A DNA stretch of 64,000 nucleotides from [Erwinia] mediterraneensis (GCF_900604315.1 NZ_LR026978.1:555518-619517); one strand, 5' to 3'; numbered from the stretch's first letter, positions 1 to 11,748 are shown. The notes: generated by a model not told the origin, from the letters alone. A program made the numbers and translations.

Positions 1-8
1 CGTTCAGG

Positions 9-1550
<1,542 letters not shown>

Positions 1551-1697
1551 AAAGCTTGATTTGCTTCAACTCGTGAAGCGATGCTCAAGGAAAAACGTCG
1601 TAATGAATTACGTGTTCACTCTTGAGACTTGATATTTTTTAAGCCCGGAGGCTCCGATATCAATCCTGCGAGTGCCCACACAGATTGTCTGATAAAT

Positions 1698-1709
1698 TGT
1701 TAAAGAGCG
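1698..1709 (-). promoter_or_regulatory. rrn leader boxA antitermination site
   Basis: On the minus strand this reads GCTCTTTAACA, the enterobacterial rRNA boxA core, followed by the usual ATTTATCAGACAATCTGTG leader sequence. BoxA recruits the NusB/NusE antitermination complex to rRNA transcripts. It lies about 150 nt upstream of the mature 16S 5' end, as expected. Confidence 0.85.
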
Positions 1710-1746
1710 GTGCGACGCGGCTCAGCCGTCTGTCGCGAGGTGGCGT

Positions 1747-1774
1747 ATATTACGCTTTCCTCCTTCAGAGTCAA
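1747..1774 (-). promoter_or_regulatory. rrn P2 promoter
   Basis: Minus strand TTGACT (1769-1774) and TAATAT (1747-1752), spacer 16 bp, inside the sequence typical of enterobacterial rrn P2. It is the inner constitutive rRNA promoter. Confidence 0.85.
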
Positions 1775-1866
1775 CCCTTTTTTCAGGATTTTTCTCCGGC
1801 GGTTCAGCGGGCTGAACCTGCTGACCCGGCGGCCTGTATGCCGTTGTTCCGTGTCAGTGGAGGCGC

Positions 1867-1894
1867 ATTATAGGCAGTTAATTCTGTCTGACAA
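1867..1894 (-). promoter_or_regulatory. rrn P1 promoter
   Basis: Minus strand TTGTCA (1889-1894) and TATAAT (1867-1872), spacer 16 bp, followed by a GC-rich discriminator (GCGCCTCC). This is the classic growth-rate-regulated, ppGpp-sensitive P1 architecture. AT-rich sequence upstream (about 1895-1935) could act as an UP element. Confidence 0.88.
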
Positions 1895-1977
1895 GCGCTA
1901 TTTTTAACTTTCTGCGTGAATGCTCATTTTACAAGCAAAACGACGCAATAACCAGCAAAAACGTACCAGACAGAGCA

Positions 1978-2004
1978 AAAAAACGGGCCCGCAGGCCCGT
2001 TATC
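1978..2004 (-). terminator. Terminator downstream of clpB
   Basis: Minus strand hairpin AACGGGCC-TGCG-GGCCCGTT followed by a run of T, starting 11 bases after the clpB stop codon. It separates clpB from the rrn promoters. Confidence 0.85.
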
Positions 2005-2015
2005 GCTGGAGAAAA

Positions 2016-4589
2016 TTACTGATGCGCCACAATGGCCCCGTCTTTTACATCCATTTCAATCGCTTTACCCGGGACCAGTACGCCGGAAAGCATCTGCTGA
2101 GCCAGCGGGTTTTCAATCTGCTGCTGTATCGCTCGTTTCAGTGGACGCGCACCATATACCGGATCGTAGCCGTTTTTAGCCAGCAACTGCAGCGCCTCGT
2201 CTGAAATATGAAGTGCAAAGCCGCGCTCCTCGAGACGGTTGTAAAGCCGCTGCAGCTGAATTTTGGCAATAGAAGCGATATGTTTCTCTCCTAACGGATG
2301 GAACACCACCACTTCATCGATACGGTTAACAAACTCTGGACGGAAATGACGACCTACCACGCTCATCACCATGTCCTTCATGGCTGGATAGTCCAGGTCA
2401 CCAAAGCGTTCCTGAATCAGATCCGATCCCAGGTTAGAGGTCATGATAACCACGCTGTTGCGGAAATCCACTGTACGTCCCTGACCATCGGTCAGACGGC
2501 CATCATCCAGCACCTGCAGCAGAATATTGAACACATCAGGATGCGCTTTTTCTACCTCATCCAGCAGGATCACGGAATAAGGGCGACGGCGTACTGCTTC
2601 CGTCAGATAGCCTCCTTCCTCATAGCCGACATATCCCGGCGGTGCCCCCACCAGGCGCGAAACCGAATGTTTTTCCATAAACTCAGACATATCGATACGC
2701 ACCATAGCGTCATCGCTGTCAAACAGGAAATTAGCCAGCGACTTACACAGCTCGGTTTTCCCTACCCCGGTCGGTCCCAGGAACAGGAACGAACCGATAG
2801 GACGATTGGGGTCGGCGAGACCAGCGCGGCTACGGCGAATCGCATTTGAGACCGCTTCTACCGCTTCATCCTGTCCGATCACCCGGCTGTGCAGCTCCTG
2901 TTCCATACGCAGTAGTTTATCCCGCTCCCCTTCCATCATGCGGGAGACCGGAATACCGGTCCAGCGCGCCAGCACATCGGCAATCTCAACATCTGTTACC
3001 CGGTTACGCAGCAGCTTCATGGTCTTGCCTTCAGACTGTGTTGCTGCCGCCAGCTGTTTTTCCAGCGCCGGAATTTCGCCGTATTGAAGTTCTGACATTT
3101 TGGCCAGATCGCCCACACGCCGCGCCTGTTCAAGAGAGAGGCGCGCCTGCTCCAGCTCAGCTTTGATATTCTGCGTGCCGGAAAGTGACGCTTTCTCAGC
3201 TTTCCACTCTTCTTCCAGCTCAGCGTATTCGCGCTCTTTCTGCTCCAGTTCGCTTTCCAGCATATCCAGACGTTTAATGCTGGCATCATCAGACTCTTTT
3301 TTCAGTGCCTGCTGCTCCAGTTTTAACTGAATAATGCGACGCTCAAGGCGGTCCAGCGGCTCGGGTTTCGAGTCGATTTGCAAACGGATACTGGAAGCGG
3401 CCTCATCGATCAGGTCGATAGCCTTATCGGGCAACTGACGATCGGCAATATAGCGATGCGACAGAGTGGCAGCGGCGACAATAGCCGGGTCCGTGATCTG
3501 CACATGATGATGCAGCTCATAACGCTCTTTTAACCCACGCAGAATCGCAATGGTATCTTCCACGCTCGGCTCGGCAACAAACACTTTCTGGAAACGACGT
3601 TCCAGCGCCGCATCTTTTTCAATGTACTGACGATACTCATCCAGGGTGGTCGCCCCAACACAATGCAGCTCGCCACGCGCCAGCGCGGGTTTCAACATAT
3701 TACCCGCATCCATGGCGCCATCCGCTTTACCGGCTCCGACCATGGTATGGAGCTCATCGATAAACAGGATAACGTTACCTTCCTGCTTTGACAGATCGTT
3801 CAGTACGCCTTTCAGACGCTCTTCAAACTCACCACGATATTTCGCGCCCGCCACCAGTGCGCCCATGTCCAGCGCCAGCACGCGGCGGCCTTTCAGCCCC
3901 TCCGGCACTTCGCCATTGATAATGCGCTGCGCCAGTCCTTCCACAATAGCAGTTTTACCTACCCCGGGCTCACCGATCAGGACCGGGTTGTTTTTGGTGC
4001 GACGCTGCAGTACCTGAATAGTGCGACGGATCTCTTCATCACGCCCAATGACCGGGTCGAGTTTGCCCTGTTCAGCGCGTTCAGTGAGATCGATAGTGAA
4101 TTTTTTTAAGGCCTGGCGCTGATCTTCAGCCCCCTGATCGTTCACGTTCTCTCCCCCACGCATTTGCTCAATAGCTCTGGTCACTTTTTCGCTGGTTGCG
4201 CCAGCGGATTTCAACAAGTCCGCCAGCGAACCGCGTGAATCCAGAGCCGCCAGCACAAAAAGTTCGGATGATATAAAGTTGTCGCCGCGCTTTTGCGCCA
4301 GTTTATCGCACAGGTTAAGCACTCGTACCAAATCGGCAGAGGGCTGAACGTCCCCTGCGGTGCCTTCAACCTGCGGAAGTCGATTGATTGCCTGCTCAAG
4401 GCCGCTGCGTAAGGCAGCTACATCAATACCGACAGAAGATAATAATGGACGTACCGTTCCCCCTTCCTGATTGAGTAGCGAGCTCATCAGATGCAAGGGT
4501 TCGATAAATTGGTTGTCGTGTCCCAGCGCGAGAGACTGAGCGTCGGCAAGGGCAAGCTGGAATTTATTAGTAAGACGATCCAGACGCAT
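2016..4589 (-). CDS. clpB: ATP-dependent disaggregase ClpB (Hsp100)
   Basis: The 857-residue protein is exactly E. coli ClpB length. It is a hexameric AAA+ chaperone that works with DnaK to pull polypeptides out of aggregates in the cytoplasm. Visible parts are the N-terminal Clp_N domain, a first Walker A GEPGVGKT at residues 206-213, a long charged coiled-coil middle domain (about 400-525), and a second Walker A GPTGVGKT in AAA domain 2. The ATG at 4589 is chosen because GGGAGGAA lies just upstream. An in-frame ATG 12 bases earlier would place that Shine-Dalgarno inside the gene. A heat-shock promoter lies upstream. Confidence 0.98.
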   Translation of the reverse strand: MRLDRLTNKFQLALADAQSLALGHDNQFIEPLHLMSSLLNQEGGTVRPLLSSVGIDVAALRSGLEQAINRLPQVEGTAGDVQPSADLVRVLNLCDKLAQKRGDNFISSELFVLAALDSRGSLADLLKSAGATSEKVTRAIEQMRGGENVNDQGAEDQRQALKKFTIDLTERAEQGKLDPVIGRDEEIRRTIQVLQRRTKNNPVLIGEPGVGKTAIVEGLAQRIINGEVPEGLKGRRVLALDMGALVAGAKYRGEFEERLKGVLNDLSKQEGNVILFIDELHTMVGAGKADGAMDAGNMLKPALARGELHCVGATTLDEYRQYIEKDAALERRFQKVFVAEPSVEDTIAILRGLKERYELHHHVQITDPAIVAAATLSHRYIADRQLPDKAIDLIDEAASSIRLQIDSKPEPLDRLERRIIQLKLEQQALKKESDDASIKRLDMLESELEQKEREYAELEEEWKAEKASLSGTQNIKAELEQARLSLEQARRVGDLAKMSELQYGEIPALEKQLAAATQSEGKTMKLLRNRVTDVEIADVLARWTGIPVSRMMEGERDKLLRMEQELHSRVIGQDEAVEAVSNAIRRSRAGLADPNRPIGSFLFLGPTGVGKTELCKSLANFLFDSDDAMVRIDMSEFMEKHSVSRLVGAPPGYVGYEEGGYLTEAVRRRPYSVILLDEVEKAHPDVFNILLQVLDDGRLTDGQGRTVDFRNSVVIMTSNLGSDLIQERFGDLDYPAMKDMVMSVVGRHFRPEFVNRIDEVVVFHPLGEKHIASIAKIQLQRLYNRLEERGFALHISDEALQLLAKNGYDPVYGARPLKRAIQQQIENPLAQQMLSGVLVPGKAIEMDVKDGAIVAHQ

Positions 4590-4627
4590 GATTCCTCCCA
4601 TAACAGGTCAAGGTGCTACTGGAGATT

Positions 4628-4657
4628 AAAATGAGGTCATCCCTCAAATTTTCAAGG
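4628..4657 (-). promoter_or_regulatory. Sigma-32 heat-shock promoter of clpB
   Basis: Minus strand CTTGAAA, 13-14 bp spacer, then CCTCATTT, a good match to the sigma-32 pattern CTTGAAA/CCCATnT. It lies about 40-70 bases upstream of the clpB ATG, in the same place as the known E. coli clpB promoter. Confidence 0.75.
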
Positions 4658-4716
4658 TTCCTGACCTGACAGAGAGAACAAAAAACGCACTGCCTGGATC
4701 GTCTTGGGAGCTAAGA

Positions 4717-5448
4717 TTATATGAGCCAGATCAAACTTACCATACGCCCGGTAGTACCATCACGTCGGAAGGAGAAAAAATCATCACTTTCCGTGTAAGT
4801 ACAACGCGGCGCAACGCTGATGGAATGAAGCCCGGTGGCCTGTAAGCGCTGGCGCGCCAGTTGCCAGATATCAGCGTAATATTTTTTACCTGCAGCACGA
4901 AATGCCTGCGCCGCCCGGGGATCCCGCGCCAGAAAAGCGTCACGCACTTCTGCGCCAACTTCAAAAGCGTCTGGCCCGATGGCCGGCCCTAGCCAGGCAT
5001 AAATGTCCGCAGGCGGACAATGAAACTGCGCGATCGTCTGCTCCAGCACCCCGGCACACAGGCCGCGCCAGCCAGCATGCGCCGCAGCCACTTCCGTCCC
5101 ATCCGCGGAGCAGAACAGCACCGGCAAACAGTCGGCCGTCATCACGGCACAGACGACTCCGCGTTCACTGGTGATCGCGCTGTCAGCACGTAAAGATGCG
5201 TGCTGAGAAGCGCTGAGCCTGGCGACGTCAACACCGTGCACCTGCTCAAGCCAGTGCGGCATCGCCGGTAGCTGCGCCATCTCCACCAGACGCTGTCGAT
5301 TGGCCGCCACCGCAGCGGGATCATCCCCGACATGCGCACCAACATTCAGCGAGGCCCAGGAGGCCTGACTCACTCCACCGCTCCGGGTGGTCGAAAAGGC
5401 CCGCACAGTCGCCGGTGCAGGCCACTGCGGCGTAATCAACACACTCAC
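4717..5448 (-). CDS. pgeF: Purine nucleoside phosphorylase/laccase-domain protein PgeF (YfiH)
   Basis: This is a Cu-oxidase_4/YfiH family protein of 243 residues, the same length as E. coli YfiH. Family members have been described as purine nucleoside phosphorylases and as peptidoglycan-editing factors. The metal ligands are present: H71 (EQVHGVD), C107 (TADCLPV) and H124 (AAAHAGWRG). The start is taken as GTG at 5448, giving MSVLITPQWP, which aligns with the E. coli start and overlaps the rluD stop (ATGTGA). A longer frame reaches 5538 but lies inside rluD. It is probably co-translated with rluD. Confidence 0.93.
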   Translation of the reverse strand: MSVLITPQWPAPATVRAFSTTRSGGVSQASWASLNVGAHVGDDPAAVAANRQRLVEMAQLPAMPHWLEQVHGVDVARLSASQHASLRADSAITSERGVVCAVMTADCLPVLFCSADGTEVAAAHAGWRGLCAGVLEQTIAQFHCPPADIYAWLGPAIGPDAFEVGAEVRDAFLARDPRAAQAFRAAGKKYYADIWQLARQRLQATGLHSISVAPRCTYTESDDFFSFRRDGTTGRMVSLIWLI

Positions 5449-6425
5449 ATCCAGTCCAGCTGATCGCGGAATTCCTGAGTATCCGCTTTTAACGCGTCGA
5501 TCAAATCGACCATATCCTGCGGCAGCGGCGCATGCCACTCCATTTCAATACCGGTAATGGGATGATAGAGTCGCAGCATGGTGGCATGCAGCGCCTGACG
5601 ATCAAACGCACGCAGCGTCGCGATAAAATCGTCGGAAGCGCCTTTTGGCGGACGCGGGCGGCCACCGTAGAGCGGATCGCCCACCAGCGGATGGTTAATA
5701 TGCGCCATATGTACGCGAATCTGGTGCGTACGCCCCGTTTCCAGACGCAAACGCAGGCGCGTATGAGCACGGAAGTGCTCCATGATGCGGTAATGGGTTA
5801 CTGCAGGTTTGCCCATCGGATGCACGGCCATATGGGTACGTTTGGTAGAGTGACGCGCGATAGGCTCCTCTACCGTGCCGCCTGCCGTCATCGTGCCGAT
5901 CGCCACCGCTTCATATTCACGGGTGATTTCACGCAGTTGCAGCGACTCCACCAGATGGGTTTGCGCCGGGACGGTTTTCGCCACCACCATCAGACCGGTG
6001 GTATCTTTATCGAGACGATGCACGATGCCCGCGCGCGGCACATCAGCAATGGCGGGATAGTGATAAAGCAGTGCGTTCAGCACAGTACCGTCAGGATTGC
6101 CGGCACCGGGATGCACCACCAGATCGCGCGGCTTGTTGATCACCAGAATATCGTCATCTTCATAAACGATATCCAGCACGATATTTTGCGCTTCCCAGCG
6201 TTGTTCTTCTTCGATTTCGGCGTTAATCGCCACCTGCTCACCGCCGAGCATTTTCTCTTTCGGTTTATCGATAATGATGCCGTTGACGCTGACGCGGCGC
6301 GCAAGGATCCACTCTTTTATGCGGGAACGTGAATAATCGGGGAACAATTCCGCCAAAATTTGATCTAAGCGTTGCCCGAGTTGTGCTTCGGATACTGTTG
6401 CGGTGAGTTGAACTTGTTGTGCCAT
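5445..6425 (-). CDS. rluD: 23S rRNA pseudouridine(1911/1915/1917) synthase RluD
   Basis: The protein has 326 residues, equal to E. coli RluD. It has an N-terminal S4 RNA-binding domain (about 18-75) and an RluA-type synthase core with the catalytic Asp139 in HRLDKDTTG. It converts three uridines in helix 69 of 23S rRNA to pseudouridine, which supports 50S maturation and termination. It is the first gene of a two-gene unit with pgeF and is divergent from bamD. Confidence 0.97.
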   Translation of the reverse strand: MAQQVQLTATVSEAQLGQRLDQILAELFPDYSRSRIKEWILARRVSVNGIIIDKPKEKMLGGEQVAINAEIEEEQRWEAQNIVLDIVYEDDDILVINKPRDLVVHPGAGNPDGTVLNALLYHYPAIADVPRAGIVHRLDKDTTGLMVVAKTVPAQTHLVESLQLREITREYEAVAIGTMTAGGTVEEPIARHSTKRTHMAVHPMGKPAVTHYRIMEHFRAHTRLRLRLETGRTHQIRVHMAHINHPLVGDPLYGGRPRPPKGASDDFIATLRAFDRQALHATMLRLYHPITGIEMEWHAPLPQDMVDLIDALKADTQEFRDQLDWM

Positions 6426-6450
6426 AGACAGCTTCTTCGTTAACGTTGGG

Positions 6451-6478
6451 TTTTCACGGCGATGCCGTTTAATATAAT
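6451..6478 (+). promoter_or_regulatory. Candidate bamD promoter
   Basis: TTTTCA (6451-6456), 16 bp spacer and a perfect TATAAT (6473-6478) lie about 80 bases before the bamD ATG in the rluD-bamD divergent gap. The -10 is strong and the -35 is weak. Confidence 0.45.
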
Positions 6479-6555
6479 GTGCTATCGTACCTGGTCATTA
6501 CCGGGAGCTATACGGACAGCTTCCGCCATAACATTTTGAGGATAATCATTTCGTC

Positions 6556-7290
6556 ATGACGCGTATGAAACATCTGGTGGCTGTCGCCACACTGAGCCTG
6601 GCCTTGCTGGGTTGCTCCGGCTCCCAGGATACCGTGCCGGACAGCCCGCCTTCTGAAATTTATGCCAATGCTCAGCAAAAGCTGCAGGACGGTAACTTTA
6701 AAGCCGCAATTAAGCAACTGGAAGCGCTGGATAACCGCTACCCGTTCGGCCCTTACTCCCAGCAGGTACAACTGGATTTAATCTACGCGTATTACAAAAA
6801 TGCTGATCTGCCGTTGGCTCAGGCGGCGATTGCACGTTTCATGCGTCTTAATCCAACCCATCCGAACATTGACTATGTCATTTACATGAAAGGTCTGACG
6901 GATATGGCGCTGGATGACTCCGCACTGCAGGGCTTTTTCGGTATTGATCGTTCCGATCGCGATCCGACGCATGCCCGCGATGCTTTCCGCGATTTCTCTC
7001 AGCTGCTGCGCAGCTATCCGAACAGTCAGTATGCTGCCGATGCGCAGAAGCGTCTGGTCTATCTGAAGGATCGCCTGGCGAAGTATGAACTTTCCGTGGC
7101 GGAATTCTATACCAGACGCGGTGCCTATGTCGCGGTTGTTAACCGTGTGGAAGGCATGCTACGCGATTATCCGGATACCCAGGCCACCCGCGATGCGCTG
7201 CCGCTGATGGAAAATGCCTACCGTCAGCTGCAGTTAACGGGCGAAGCGGATAAAGTCGCGAAGATTATTGCGGCGAATAAAGCAGCCTGA
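6556..7290 (+). CDS. bamD: Outer membrane assembly lipoprotein BamD
   Basis: The 244-residue lipoprotein has a signal peptide ending in the lipobox LLGC (Cys20). It is an essential part of the BAM complex, which folds beta-barrel proteins into the outer membrane. The mature part is made of tetratricopeptide-like helical repeats and includes the family signature [20 protein letters not shown]. Length and sequence closely follow E. coli BamD (245). It is a single-gene unit with a strong terminator after it. Confidence 0.97.
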   Translation: MTRMKHLVAVATLSLALLGCSGSQDTVPDSPPSEIYANAQQKLQDGNFKAAIKQLEALDNRYPFGPYSQQVQLDLIYAYYKNADLPLAQAAIARFMRLNPTHPNIDYVIYMKGLTDMALDDSALQGFFGIDRSDRDPTHARDAFRDFSQLLRSYPNSQYAADAQKRLVYLKDRLAKYELSVAEFYTRRGAYVAVVNRVEGMLRDYPDTQATRDALPLMENAYRQLQLTGEADKVAKIIAANKAA

Positions 7291-7301
7291 ACCAGAAGCG
7301 C

Positions 7302-7332
7302 AAAAATGGCAGTCAGTGACTGCCATTTTTTT
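7302..7332 (+). terminator. Terminator after bamD
   Basis: Hairpin AATGGCAGTCA/TGACTGCCATT with flanking A and T runs, beginning 12 bases after the bamD stop. Both sides suit a rho-independent terminator. Confidence 0.9.
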
Positions 7333-7549
7333 GCCAGAATTCAGTCAGGTGAGAAACCACGCTGAGTTAACTTATCAACCTTGCCCTGTCCTGCCGCAGA
7401 TTTCCAGTGATTCCTGTCACTTTTTGCATTTCTCTCACAAAGCATCGCTCTTGACAAAAACCGACCCTTTTTCATGATCTTGATCACAACTTTTACTGAA
7501 TTGCACGTTATGCTGGTTCTACCAAGACGGAAATGACAGAGAGGTATGA

Positions 7550-7879
7550 ATGATGATTCTGAACATTACCAGTAAGCAAATGGAAATCACTACCGCTATT
7601 CGTAATCATGTCGAAGACCGTCTCGCTAAGCTGGAGAAATGGCAAACCCATCTGATAAATCCCCATATTGTCCTTTCCCGTGAGCCTAAAGAATTTGTGG
7701 CTGACGCAACGATTAACACCCCGAACGGCACACTTTTCGCCAGCGCCAAACATGAAGATATGTACAGCGCCATCAATGAACTTATTACCAAGCTGGAGCG
7801 CCAGCTGAATAAAGTGCAGCACAAGGGTGAAGCGCGCCGCGCTACTGCCAGCGTCAAAGATTTCACGCCGGCAGACTGA
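7550..7879 (+). CDS. raiA: Ribosome-associated translation inhibitor RaiA (YfiA, HPF family)
   Basis: This 109-residue HPF/RaiA family protein binds the decoding centre of the 70S ribosome in stationary phase or cold, blocks tRNA binding and opposes dimerisation into 100S. The motifs [20 protein letters not shown] and [12 protein letters not shown] are typical. E. coli RaiA has 113 residues; the acidic C-terminal tail is shorter here. Two ATGs occur in tandem (7550, 7553) after the AGAGAGG ribosome site; the first is used. A CRP-like half-palindrome (TGATCTTGATCACA near 7475-7490) lies upstream, but this is weak evidence. Confidence 0.95.
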   Translation: MMILNITSKQMEITTAIRNHVEDRLAKLEKWQTHLINPHIVLSREPKEFVADATINTPNGTLFASAKHEDMYSAINELITKLERQLNKVQHKGEARRATASVKDFTPAD

Positions 7880-7895
7880 CGTCAGCCTCAGAGAT

Positions 7896-7922
7896 AACGC
7901 GCCTGCGGGCGCGTTTTTTATT
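7896..7922 (+). terminator. Terminator after raiA
   Basis: Hairpin AACGCGCC-TGC-GGGCGCGTT followed by T6, 16 bases after the raiA stop. Confidence 0.88.
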
Positions 7923-7950
7923 GACAGGATGAAATCAGTACGGTTACTCT
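7921..7950 (+). promoter_or_regulatory. pheL-pheA promoter
   Basis: A perfect -35 TTGACA (7921-7926) with a -10 region around TACTCT (7945-7950). The sequence between them parallels the E. coli pheA promoter. It starts inside the tail of the raiA terminator. Confidence 0.7.
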
Positions 7951-7977
7951 CAAATCACGCTTTCACCGGACATTAAC

Positions 7978-8025
7978 ATGAAACTTCTGCCGTTTTTCTT
8001 CGCATTCTTTTTTACCTTCCCCTGA
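7978..8025 (+). CDS. pheL: pheA operon leader peptide PheL
   Basis: This is a 15-codon reading frame, [15 protein letters not shown], with seven Phe codons. It is nearly the E. coli PheL peptide. Ribosome stalling at these codons when Phe-tRNA is scarce disrupts the downstream terminator and lets transcription enter pheA. It was found by eye because it is too short for standard gene calling. Confidence 0.95.
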   Translation: MKLLPFFFAFFFTFP

Positions 8026-8072
8026 ACGGGAGGCGATTCGTCATGTGAAAAGAAATGCGAAGACGAACAACA

Positions 8073-8099
8073 AAGCCTCCCACCGGGAGGCTTTTTTAT
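8073..8099 (+). terminator. pheA attenuator terminator
   Basis: Hairpin AAAGCCTCCC-ACC-GGGAGGCTTTT followed by T residues, between pheL and pheA. The upstream segment GGGAGGCGATTC (8029-8040) can pair with the left arm and form an antiterminator, as in E. coli pheA attenuation. Confidence 0.9.
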
Positions 8100-8122
8100 T
8101 GGACCGTTTACAGGTGAGCCTT

Positions 8123-9283
8123 ATGAATCCCGATAATCCATTACTGGCGCTGCGTGATAAAATCAGTGCTGTCGATGAGAAGTTACTGACGCTGTTAGCA
8201 GAGCGCCGCGCACTGGCGATTAACGTCGCTGAAGCGAAAATGGCCACGCACCGCCCTATTCGTGACGTGGAGCGCGAGCGGGCGCTGCTGGAGAATCTGA
8301 TTACGCTTGGCCAGAAGCATAAGCTTGATGCGCACTACATTACCCGTCTCTTTCAGCTGATTATCGAAGACTCCGTTCTGACGCAGCAGGCGCTGCTGCA
8401 AAAAGATCTTAATCACACCCATGCACAGGCAGCACGTATCGCCTTTCTCGGCCCGAAAGGCTCCTATTCCCACCTGGCGGCACGCAAATATGCGGCGCGC
8501 CACTTCGACAATATGATTGAGTGCGGCTGCCAGAAATTTCAGGACATTATTCAGCAGGTAGAATCTGGTCAGGCAGATTACGCCGTGCTGCCGATTGAGA
8601 ATACCAGTTCCGGCTCGATTAATGAGGTGTATGACTTACTGCAGCATACCCGTCTTTCAGTGATTGGCGAGATGACCATTCCCATCGAACATTGCGTACT
8701 GGTCGCCAGCAATACGGACCTGCAACAGATCGAAACGGTTTACAGCCATCCCCAGCCTTTCCAGCAGTGCAGCCAGTTTATTAACCGCTTCCCGCACTGG
8801 AAAATCGAATATACCGAAAGTACCGCAGCGGCAATGGAAACTGTCGCGGCGCTCAATTCCCCGAAAGCCGCGGCCCTCGGCAGCGAGGCCGGCGGTGAGC
8901 TTTATCAGCTTCAGGTGCTGGAGCGCAACCTTGCCAATCAACAGCAGAACATTACCCGTTTCATTATTCTTGCGCGTAAGCCGGTCAATGTCTCCGATCA
9001 GGTTCCGGCCAAAACCACGCTGATTCTGGCCACCGGTCAGCAGGCGGGCGCTCTGGTTGAGGCGCTGCTGGTGCTGCGTAAACATAATCTGATTATGAGC
9101 AAGCTGGAGTCGCGTCCTATCAACGGCAATCCGTGGGAAGAGATGTTCTACATTGATGTTCAGGGTAATCTGCGTTCAGAGAGTATGCAGCAGGCGCTGC
9201 AGGAGCTGAGTGAGTTGACGCGCTCACTGAAAGTGCTGGGCTGTTATCCGAGCGAAAATGTCGTGCCGGTGGAACCGCGCTGA
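8123..9283 (+). CDS. pheA: Bifunctional chorismate mutase/prephenate dehydratase (P-protein)
   Basis: The 386-residue protein equals E. coli PheA. It converts chorismate to prephenate and then to phenylpyruvate for phenylalanine synthesis. Domains are an AroQ chorismate mutase (about 1-95), prephenate dehydratase (about 105-285, with [16 protein letters not shown] and PIENTSSG) and a C-terminal ACT domain with the Phe-binding signatures [10 protein letters not shown] and ESRP. The start is ATG 8123 after an AGGTGAG ribosome site; a longer frame from 8045 would include the attenuator. It is controlled by the pheL attenuator. Confidence 0.98.
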   Translation: MNPDNPLLALRDKISAVDEKLLTLLAERRALAINVAEAKMATHRPIRDVERERALLENLITLGQKHKLDAHYITRLFQLIIEDSVLTQQALLQKDLNHTHAQAARIAFLGPKGSYSHLAARKYAARHFDNMIECGCQKFQDIIQQVESGQADYAVLPIENTSSGSINEVYDLLQHTRLSVIGEMTIPIEHCVLVASNTDLQQIETVYSHPQPFQQCSQFINRFPHWKIEYTESTAAAMETVAALNSPKAAALGSEAGGELYQLQVLERNLANQQQNITRFIILARKPVNVSDQVPAKTTLILATGQQAGALVEALLVLRKHNLIMSKLESRPINGNPWEEMFYIDVQGNLRSESMQQALQELSELTRSLKVLGCYPSENVVPVEPR

Positions 9284-9288
9284 GCAAA

Positions 9289-9320
9289 CAAAAAGGCATC
9301 CCGCAGGATGCCTTTTTTTT
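9289..9320. terminator. Bidirectional terminator between pheA and tyrA
   Basis: Hairpin AAAAAGGCATCC-CGCA-GGATGCCTTTTT, with A-tract and T-tract on either side, between two convergent stop codons. It can serve both genes. Confidence 0.92.
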
Positions 9321-10441
9321 CAGGGTCGGCTGTCGTTTGCCGAACGCAGCAAGCTGCGGCTCTCCAGCAGGAAACGTTTGGCGTAATCACCAAACCAGTG
9401 TTCGACGCGCCGGAAGCTGTCGATAAAGGCCTGTTTGTCCCCCTGCTCCAGCAGTGTAATCGCCTCACCAAACCGCTGATAGTAGCGCTTGATCAGTGCC
9501 AGATTATTCCCGGATGACATAATGATATCTGCATAAAGCTGAGGATCCTGAGCAAACAGTCGTCCGACCATAGCCAGCTCAAGCCGGTAAATCGGCGATG
9601 AAAGGGCTAACAGCTGTTCCAGATTGACGTTCTCTTCTGCCAGATGCAGACCATAAGCAAAAGTGGCGAAATGGCGTAGCGCCTGAATAAAGGCCATATT
9701 CTGATCATGCTCTACCGCGCTGATACGATGCAAGCGCGCGCCCCAGACCTGAATCTGCTCCAGAAACCATTGGTAGGCTTCAGGCTGACGTCCGTCACAC
9801 CAGACCACCACTTGTTTAGCCAGGCTACCGCTGTCAGGCCCAAACATCGGGTGTAGTCCCAGCACCGGTCCCGGATGCGCAGCCAGCATCGCCTGTAATG
9901 GACGGCTCTTCACCGAGGCGAGATCCACCAGAATACAATCCGCTGGCAACGGAGGCAGCTGAGCAATCACTTGCTCGGTGAGATGAATAGGCACGCTGAT
10001 GATCACCATACCCGCATCACTTAACAGCGACGCCGCATGAGGCCAGTCATCTTTATCCAGAATACTGACCTGATAGCCGGAAAGGGTGAGCATTTTTTCA
10101 AACAGGCGTCCCATCTGCCCTTTCCCGCCAACGATCACGATCGGACGCATGGTCGGACAGAGAGTTTTAAAGCCTTTGTCGTTTTCGCTGGAGTAGGATT
10201 CACGCATCACGCGCCGCAGCACGTCCTCGATTAAATCGGGGGGAACGCCCAGCGCTTCCGCCTCTTTACGTCGTGACGCCAGCATGGATGCTTCGCGCTC
10301 CGGCACATAAATCGGCAGACCGTAGCGACTTTTTACTTCACCGACTTCAGCCACCAGGGCAAGGCGCTGCGCCAGCAGATCAAGCAGCGCCTTATCAACA
10401 TTATCAATTTGATCGCGTAGCGCGGTCAGTTCAGCCACCAT
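9320..10441 (-). CDS. tyrA: Bifunctional chorismate mutase/prephenate dehydrogenase (T-protein)
   Basis: The 373 residues match E. coli TyrA. An AroQ chorismate mutase domain (about 1-90) is fused to an NAD-dependent prephenate dehydrogenase with the dinucleotide-binding motif [10 protein letters not shown] near residue 105. It makes 4-hydroxyphenylpyruvate for tyrosine. It is the second gene of the aroF-tyrA operon, 6 bases after aroF, and shares its TyrR control. Confidence 0.98.
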   Translation of the reverse strand: MVAELTALRDQIDNVDKALLDLLAQRLALVAEVGEVKSRYGLPIYVPEREASMLASRRKEAEALGVPPDLIEDVLRRVMRESYSSENDKGFKTLCPTMRPIVIVGGKGQMGRLFEKMLTLSGYQVSILDKDDWPHAASLLSDAGMVIISVPIHLTEQVIAQLPPLPADCILVDLASVKSRPLQAMLAAHPGPVLGLHPMFGPDSGSLAKQVVVWCDGRQPEAYQWFLEQIQVWGARLHRISAVEHDQNMAFIQALRHFATFAYGLHLAEENVNLEQLLALSSPIYRLELAMVGRLFAQDPQLYADIIMSSGNNLALIKRYYQRFGEAITLLEQGDKQAFIDSFRRVEHWFGDYAKRFLLESRSLLRSANDSRP

Positions 10442-10447
10442 TGTTTC

Positions 10448-11527
10448 TTACACCTCGTGTGACAGACGCGCCGACAGTACTCCCTGCAGATCCTGATGAA
10501 TCTCACGCAGCAAGCTTTCCGTGGTATCCCAGTTAATGCAGGCATCGGTCACGGAAACGCCATAAGCCATTTCGCTACGCGGTTGTTCTGAAGACTGGTT
10601 GCCCTCGTGGAGGTGGCTTTCCAGCATCAGACCAATAATAGAGCGATTGCCATCTTTGATCTGGGCGATAGCCGATTCGGCCACGCCGGGCTGACGACGG
10701 TAGTCTTTATTAGAATTGCCATGGCTGCAATCTATCATTAAGGCCGGGCGCAGTCCCGCTTTCAGCATCTCTTTTTCACACTGCGCCACATCTTCCGGTC
10801 CGTAGTTAGGCGCTTTGCCACCGCGCAGTATCACATGTCCGTGAGGATTCCCCTGCGTTTGTAGCAGGCAAACCTGTCCTGCCTGATTGATACCCATAAA
10901 ACGGTGCGGCATCGCGGCGGCACGCATGGCATTGATGGCAGTGCCGAGACTACCATCGGTGCCGTTTTTAAAGCCCACCGGCATCGACAGCCCGGAGGCC
11001 ATTTCACGGTGGGTCTGAGATTCAGTGGTACGCGCGCCGATCGCGGACCAGCTAAAGAGATCGCCCAGATATTGCGGGCTGTTGGGATCCAGCGCTTCAG
11101 TGGCTAACGGCAGTCCCATTTCCACCAGACTGACCAGCAGCTCACGAGCAATATGCAGCCCCGCTTCCAGATCAAACGAGTTGTCCATGTACGGATCGTT
11201 AATCAGCCCTTTCCAGCCCACGGTGGTACGGGGTTTTTCAAAATAGACGCGCATTACGATATAGAGCCGATCCTGTACCTGCTCAGAAAGTGTTTTCAGA
11301 CGACGCGCATAATCAAGAGCCGCTTCCGTATCGTGAATCGAACAGGGACCGCAGACCACCAGCAGACGCGGATCGCGTCCGGCGATAATGTCAGAAATCG
11401 TCCGGCGGGAAGCGGCAATCTGCGCTTCCTGCTGTGCAGAGAGCGGGAATTTCGCTTTCAGCTCTTCCGGGGTAATTAAGATTTGTTCTTCGGCGATATG
11501 GACATTATTCAGCGCGTCTTTTTGCAT
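10448..11527 (-). CDS. aroF: 3-deoxy-7-phosphoheptulonate synthase, Tyr-sensitive (AroF)
   Basis: The 359-residue class I DAHP synthase condenses phosphoenolpyruvate and erythrose 4-phosphate, the first step of aromatic synthesis. Family motifs are VVCGPCSIHD, RVYFEKPRTTVGWKG, GFKNGTDG and DCSHGNSNKDY. The N-terminus MQKDALNNVHI and the operon with tyrA identify the tyrosine-inhibited isozyme. TyrR boxes lie upstream, consistent with tyrosine repression. Confidence 0.97.
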   Translation of the reverse strand: MQKDALNNVHIAEEQILITPEELKAKFPLSAQQEAQIAASRRTISDIIAGRDPRLLVVCGPCSIHDTEAALDYARRLKTLSEQVQDRLYIVMRVYFEKPRTTVGWKGLINDPYMDNSFDLEAGLHIARELLVSLVEMGLPLATEALDPNSPQYLGDLFSWSAIGARTTESQTHREMASGLSMPVGFKNGTDGSLGTAINAMRAAAMPHRFMGINQAGQVCLLQTQGNPHGHVILRGGKAPNYGPEDVAQCEKEMLKAGLRPALMIDCSHGNSNKDYRRQPGVAESAIAQIKDGNRSIIGLMLESHLHEGNQSSEQPRSEMAYGVSVTDACINWDTTESLLREIHQDLQGVLSARLSHEV

Positions 11528-11622
11528 GATGGCGATCCTGTTTACTCGTATATGCGTTCGTCAGATCCTCAGTGAGGTTGCAACATACTTTACCATAAAG
11601 CGTAAAGCCTGCAATCCGCAAA

Positions 11623-11640
11623 TGTACACCTTTATTACCA
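11623..11640. promoter_or_regulatory. Candidate weak TyrR box
   Basis: TGTACA-N6-TTACCA, matching TGTAAA-N6-TTTACA at 9 of 12 defined positions. It lies about 96-113 bases upstream of the aroF start. Weak boxes of this kind sit near strong ones in known TyrR-controlled operons. Confidence 0.4.
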
Positions 11641-11730
11641 CATATAAAATTCAGGGAGAGATAAAATCAATAAATAGTTAATAATCAATAATTTGTATAT
11701 AATTTTTTAATTCTATCGATCACTTTGAAG

Positions 11731-11748
11731 TGTAAAATTAACTTTACG
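11731..11748. promoter_or_regulatory. Strong TyrR box
   Basis: TGTAAA-ATTAAC-TTTACG, 11 of 12 matches to the TyrR operator consensus, in the divergent gap between aroF and the acetyltransferase gene. It would allow tyrosine-dependent binding of the TyrR hexamer. It is about 72 bases from the divergent gene, so control of that gene is also possible. Confidence 0.75.

Noticed and set aside
2298-2849. Plus-strand open frame of 183 codons antisense to clpB
   Set aside because: No protein-like composition; clpB covers it fully.
5532-6332. Plus-strand open frame of 266 codons antisense to rluD
   Set aside because: It is wholly inside rluD, His/Arg-rich with no family features, and typical of the shadow frame of a GC-rich gene.
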